Assembly (NCBI RefSeq): GCF_900100195.1
Contig: NZ_FNES01000001.1
Location: 383,144-447,143 of the forward strand
Source of the DNA: Billgrantia gudaonensis
GTDB lineage: Bacteria > Pseudomonadota > Gammaproteobacteria > Pseudomonadales > Halomonadaceae
Reading direction: 5' to 3'
DNA length: 64,000 nucleotides
Made by a program: the position numbers and the translations under genes. This document shows, piece by piece, positions 63,074-64,000 of the stretch (positions within the stretch are counted from its first letter, which is position 1; each line of letters starts with the position of its first letter). The notes below the pieces were generated by a model. It searched no databases. It was not told the DNA's origin and saw only the letters and a program-made list of their open reading frames with translations.

Positions 63074-63478
63074 ATGATCATCGGATCTTGCCACTGTGGC
63101 GACGTTGAGTTCCGTATACAAGAGGAAGAGTTGACCGTTCGCTATTGCTATTGCACTACATGCCGCAAACTGAGTGGCGCGGACTATTCTGCGGTCGCTC
63201 GTGTTGCGAGGTCTTCATTTAAAATCACGAAAGGCGCCGAGTTTTTGGTTGCATATGAATCTAAGCCCGGCAAGCTCAGGTATTATTGCTCTAAATGCTT
63301 TTCGCCGATATATGTGACTACTGATAGGGAGCTTTCCTTTTTGCGTGTTCGCTTAGGGCTGTTAGATGGCAGTCCAAGGGTTAAAGTGACTGGCCATATG
63401 TGGGTAAGTGAAAAGCCGGCGTGGCGGACAATAGAAGATTGTCTTCCAATCTATATGTATGAGTATACGGGCGAATAG
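63074..63478 (+). CDS. GFA family protein, cassette-like
   Basis: A 134-residue zinc-binding protein of the GFA fold: IGSCHCGDVEFRI, RYCYCTTCRKLSGADY and YYCSKCFSPIYVT provide the ligands. It begins just after attC-like site D, as a cassette gene would. The AGGAG element is 11 bases before the ATG at 63074; a GTG at 63065 is closer to it. The base composition is low in GC, unlike the two chromosomal GFA genes at 13427 and 52953. Confidence 0.88.
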   Translation: MIIGSCHCGDVEFRIQEEELTVRYCYCTTCRKLSGADYSAVARVARSSFKITKGAEFLVAYESKPGKLRYYCSKCFSPIYVTTDRELSFLRVRLGLLDGSPRVKVTGHMWVSEKPAWRTIEDCLPIYMYEYTGE

Positions 63479-63479
63479 C

Positions 63480-63806
63480 GGCGGCTCCCTCGACCGCTAT
63501 GGCGTGGTCGTCATGATCGTTCACGAGGCACGCGAAGGATGCTATGTGCTTCTCGACTGGTGGACGGGTGAAAATATGCTGCAACACCATGTGTACTTCT
63601 CCCGTGACCCGAACGACCCGGAATTTTCGGACGTGACCCAGACAGGAATCGTGGCGTGCGTGTGGGAGCTCAAGGTGCTGTCCTTCGAGCGGGAGGCATG
63701 GATTGACTGTGTCCTGGCGAGGGAGGAGCCGAGCTGGATGGATACTGCAGTCGTCACTTTTCCGAAGATGTGTAACTCTGCACCGATAACCCGACGCTGC
63801 AGATGA
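63480..63806 (+). pseudogene. Fragment of a conserved hypothetical protein
   Basis: A GC-richer frame, in-frame ATG at 63459, encodes RYGVVVMIVHEAREGCYVLL, DWWTGENMLQHHVYFS and VACVWELKVLSFEREAWIDC. I recall similar hypothetical proteins, but do not know a function. The likely start lies inside the GFA gene and the N-terminus looks truncated, while the last about 20 residues read as unrelated sequence. It is probably a remnant cut by recombination. Confidence 0.45.
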
Positions 63807-63957
63807 CAAGCCTGCCTAGGACGTTGCTCGCCTGCACGGGCGGCGGTTCAAGCGCCTCATTCGTGGGGTGGAGCAGACTTGGACCTGAGCTTTAGGGTTA
63901 GCCACCACCCTATGCGTCAACGTAGTTGTCACCTAAACGGATTGAGAGGTGATCAAC

Positions 63958-64000
63958 ATGCGTTACCCCGCAGAGCGTAAGGAAGCCATCCTCAAGAAGA
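63958..64000 (+). mobile_element. Start of a transposase gene, cut by the window edge
   Basis: An ATG at 63958 opens a frame MRYPAERKEAILKK, cut by the window edge. This resembles the N-terminus of helix-turn-helix transposase OrfA proteins of insertion sequences. AGAGGTG lies upstream as a possible ribosome binding site. The element's left end should lie between about 63800 and 63957, but its inverted repeat cannot be defined without the other end. Confidence 0.55.

Overview
The window is about 64 kb of GC-rich bacterial chromosome. The dense, ATGA-coupled operons and the gene families suggest a halophilic gammaproteobacterium of the Halomonas group: TRAP gluconate uptake with GntK and a LacI-type GntR, a YadGH-like ABC exporter, a fused DUF523/DUF1722 protein, an OsmC-YcaO fusion and many LysE/RhtB exporters. 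This assignment is an inference from gene content and codon style. No rRNA or tRNA gene was seen.

Region by region. 1-6.3 kb: a truncated diguanylate cyclase, a YadGH-type ABC exporter with a small DUF6494 gene, a YfcG-like glutathione transferase, and a TudS-like/DUF1722 protein coupled to a methyltransferase. 6.4-13.4 kb: a five-gene peptide-type ABC importer whose binding protein and second permease are both unusually large. 13.4-19.7 kb: a GFA protein, a DUF1624 membrane acyltransferase-like protein, an orphan PotD-like binding protein, a ClC channel lacking both glutamates used for proton coupling, a YbaK-type deacylase and a C45-type hydrolase. 19.8-24.5 kb: a gluconate module (TRAP dctPQM, gntK, gntR) with a perfect GntR palindrome in front of it. 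24.5-29.2 kb: cytochrome b561 and a Mn/Fe-type ABC importer preceded by four TAGCC repeats. 29.2-35.0 kb: RidA, a MocR/LysE divergent pair with two palindromes, a threonine dehydratase-like enzyme, a methyltransferase and a GlxA-type regulator. 35.1-38.5 kb: an ECF42-type sigma factor with YCII/DUF1428 genes, then a chromosomal AAC(3)-I-like acetyltransferase. 38.6-41.5 kb: a CDF transporter and a chemoreceptor with a C-terminal tether. 41.6-49.1 kb: an acid-sugar catabolic operon (otnC, otnK, tctA, tctB, tctC, SAF oxidoreductase) facing a GntR/FCD regulator, with four copies of a TGGTATRCCA-like site. 49.2-56.8 kb: a small unknown gene, a double-CDGSH/glutamate synthase fusion, an AraC regulator, LysE, GFA, O-methyltransferase, a monooxygenase-like protein and the OsmC-YcaO fusion.

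From about 57.1 kb to the right end the character changes. Base composition drops, and the genes are small single-gene units, mostly on the + strand (DUF6151, LysE, GNAT, VOC, LysE, GFA). Several are broken by a frameshift, a nonsense codon or a truncation. Between them lie four imperfect hairpins resembling integron attC sites. No integrase gene is present. I read this as a decaying integron cassette cluster without an integrase (CALIN-like), split by a LysR/SDR/LysE block and ending at the start of a transposase gene. This is the most distinctive accessory region of the window.

The main regulatory inferences are GntR control of the gluconate TRAP operon, GntR/FCD control of the acid-sugar operon, and hairpins after both substrate-binding protein genes dctP and tctC that probably set subunit stoichiometry.
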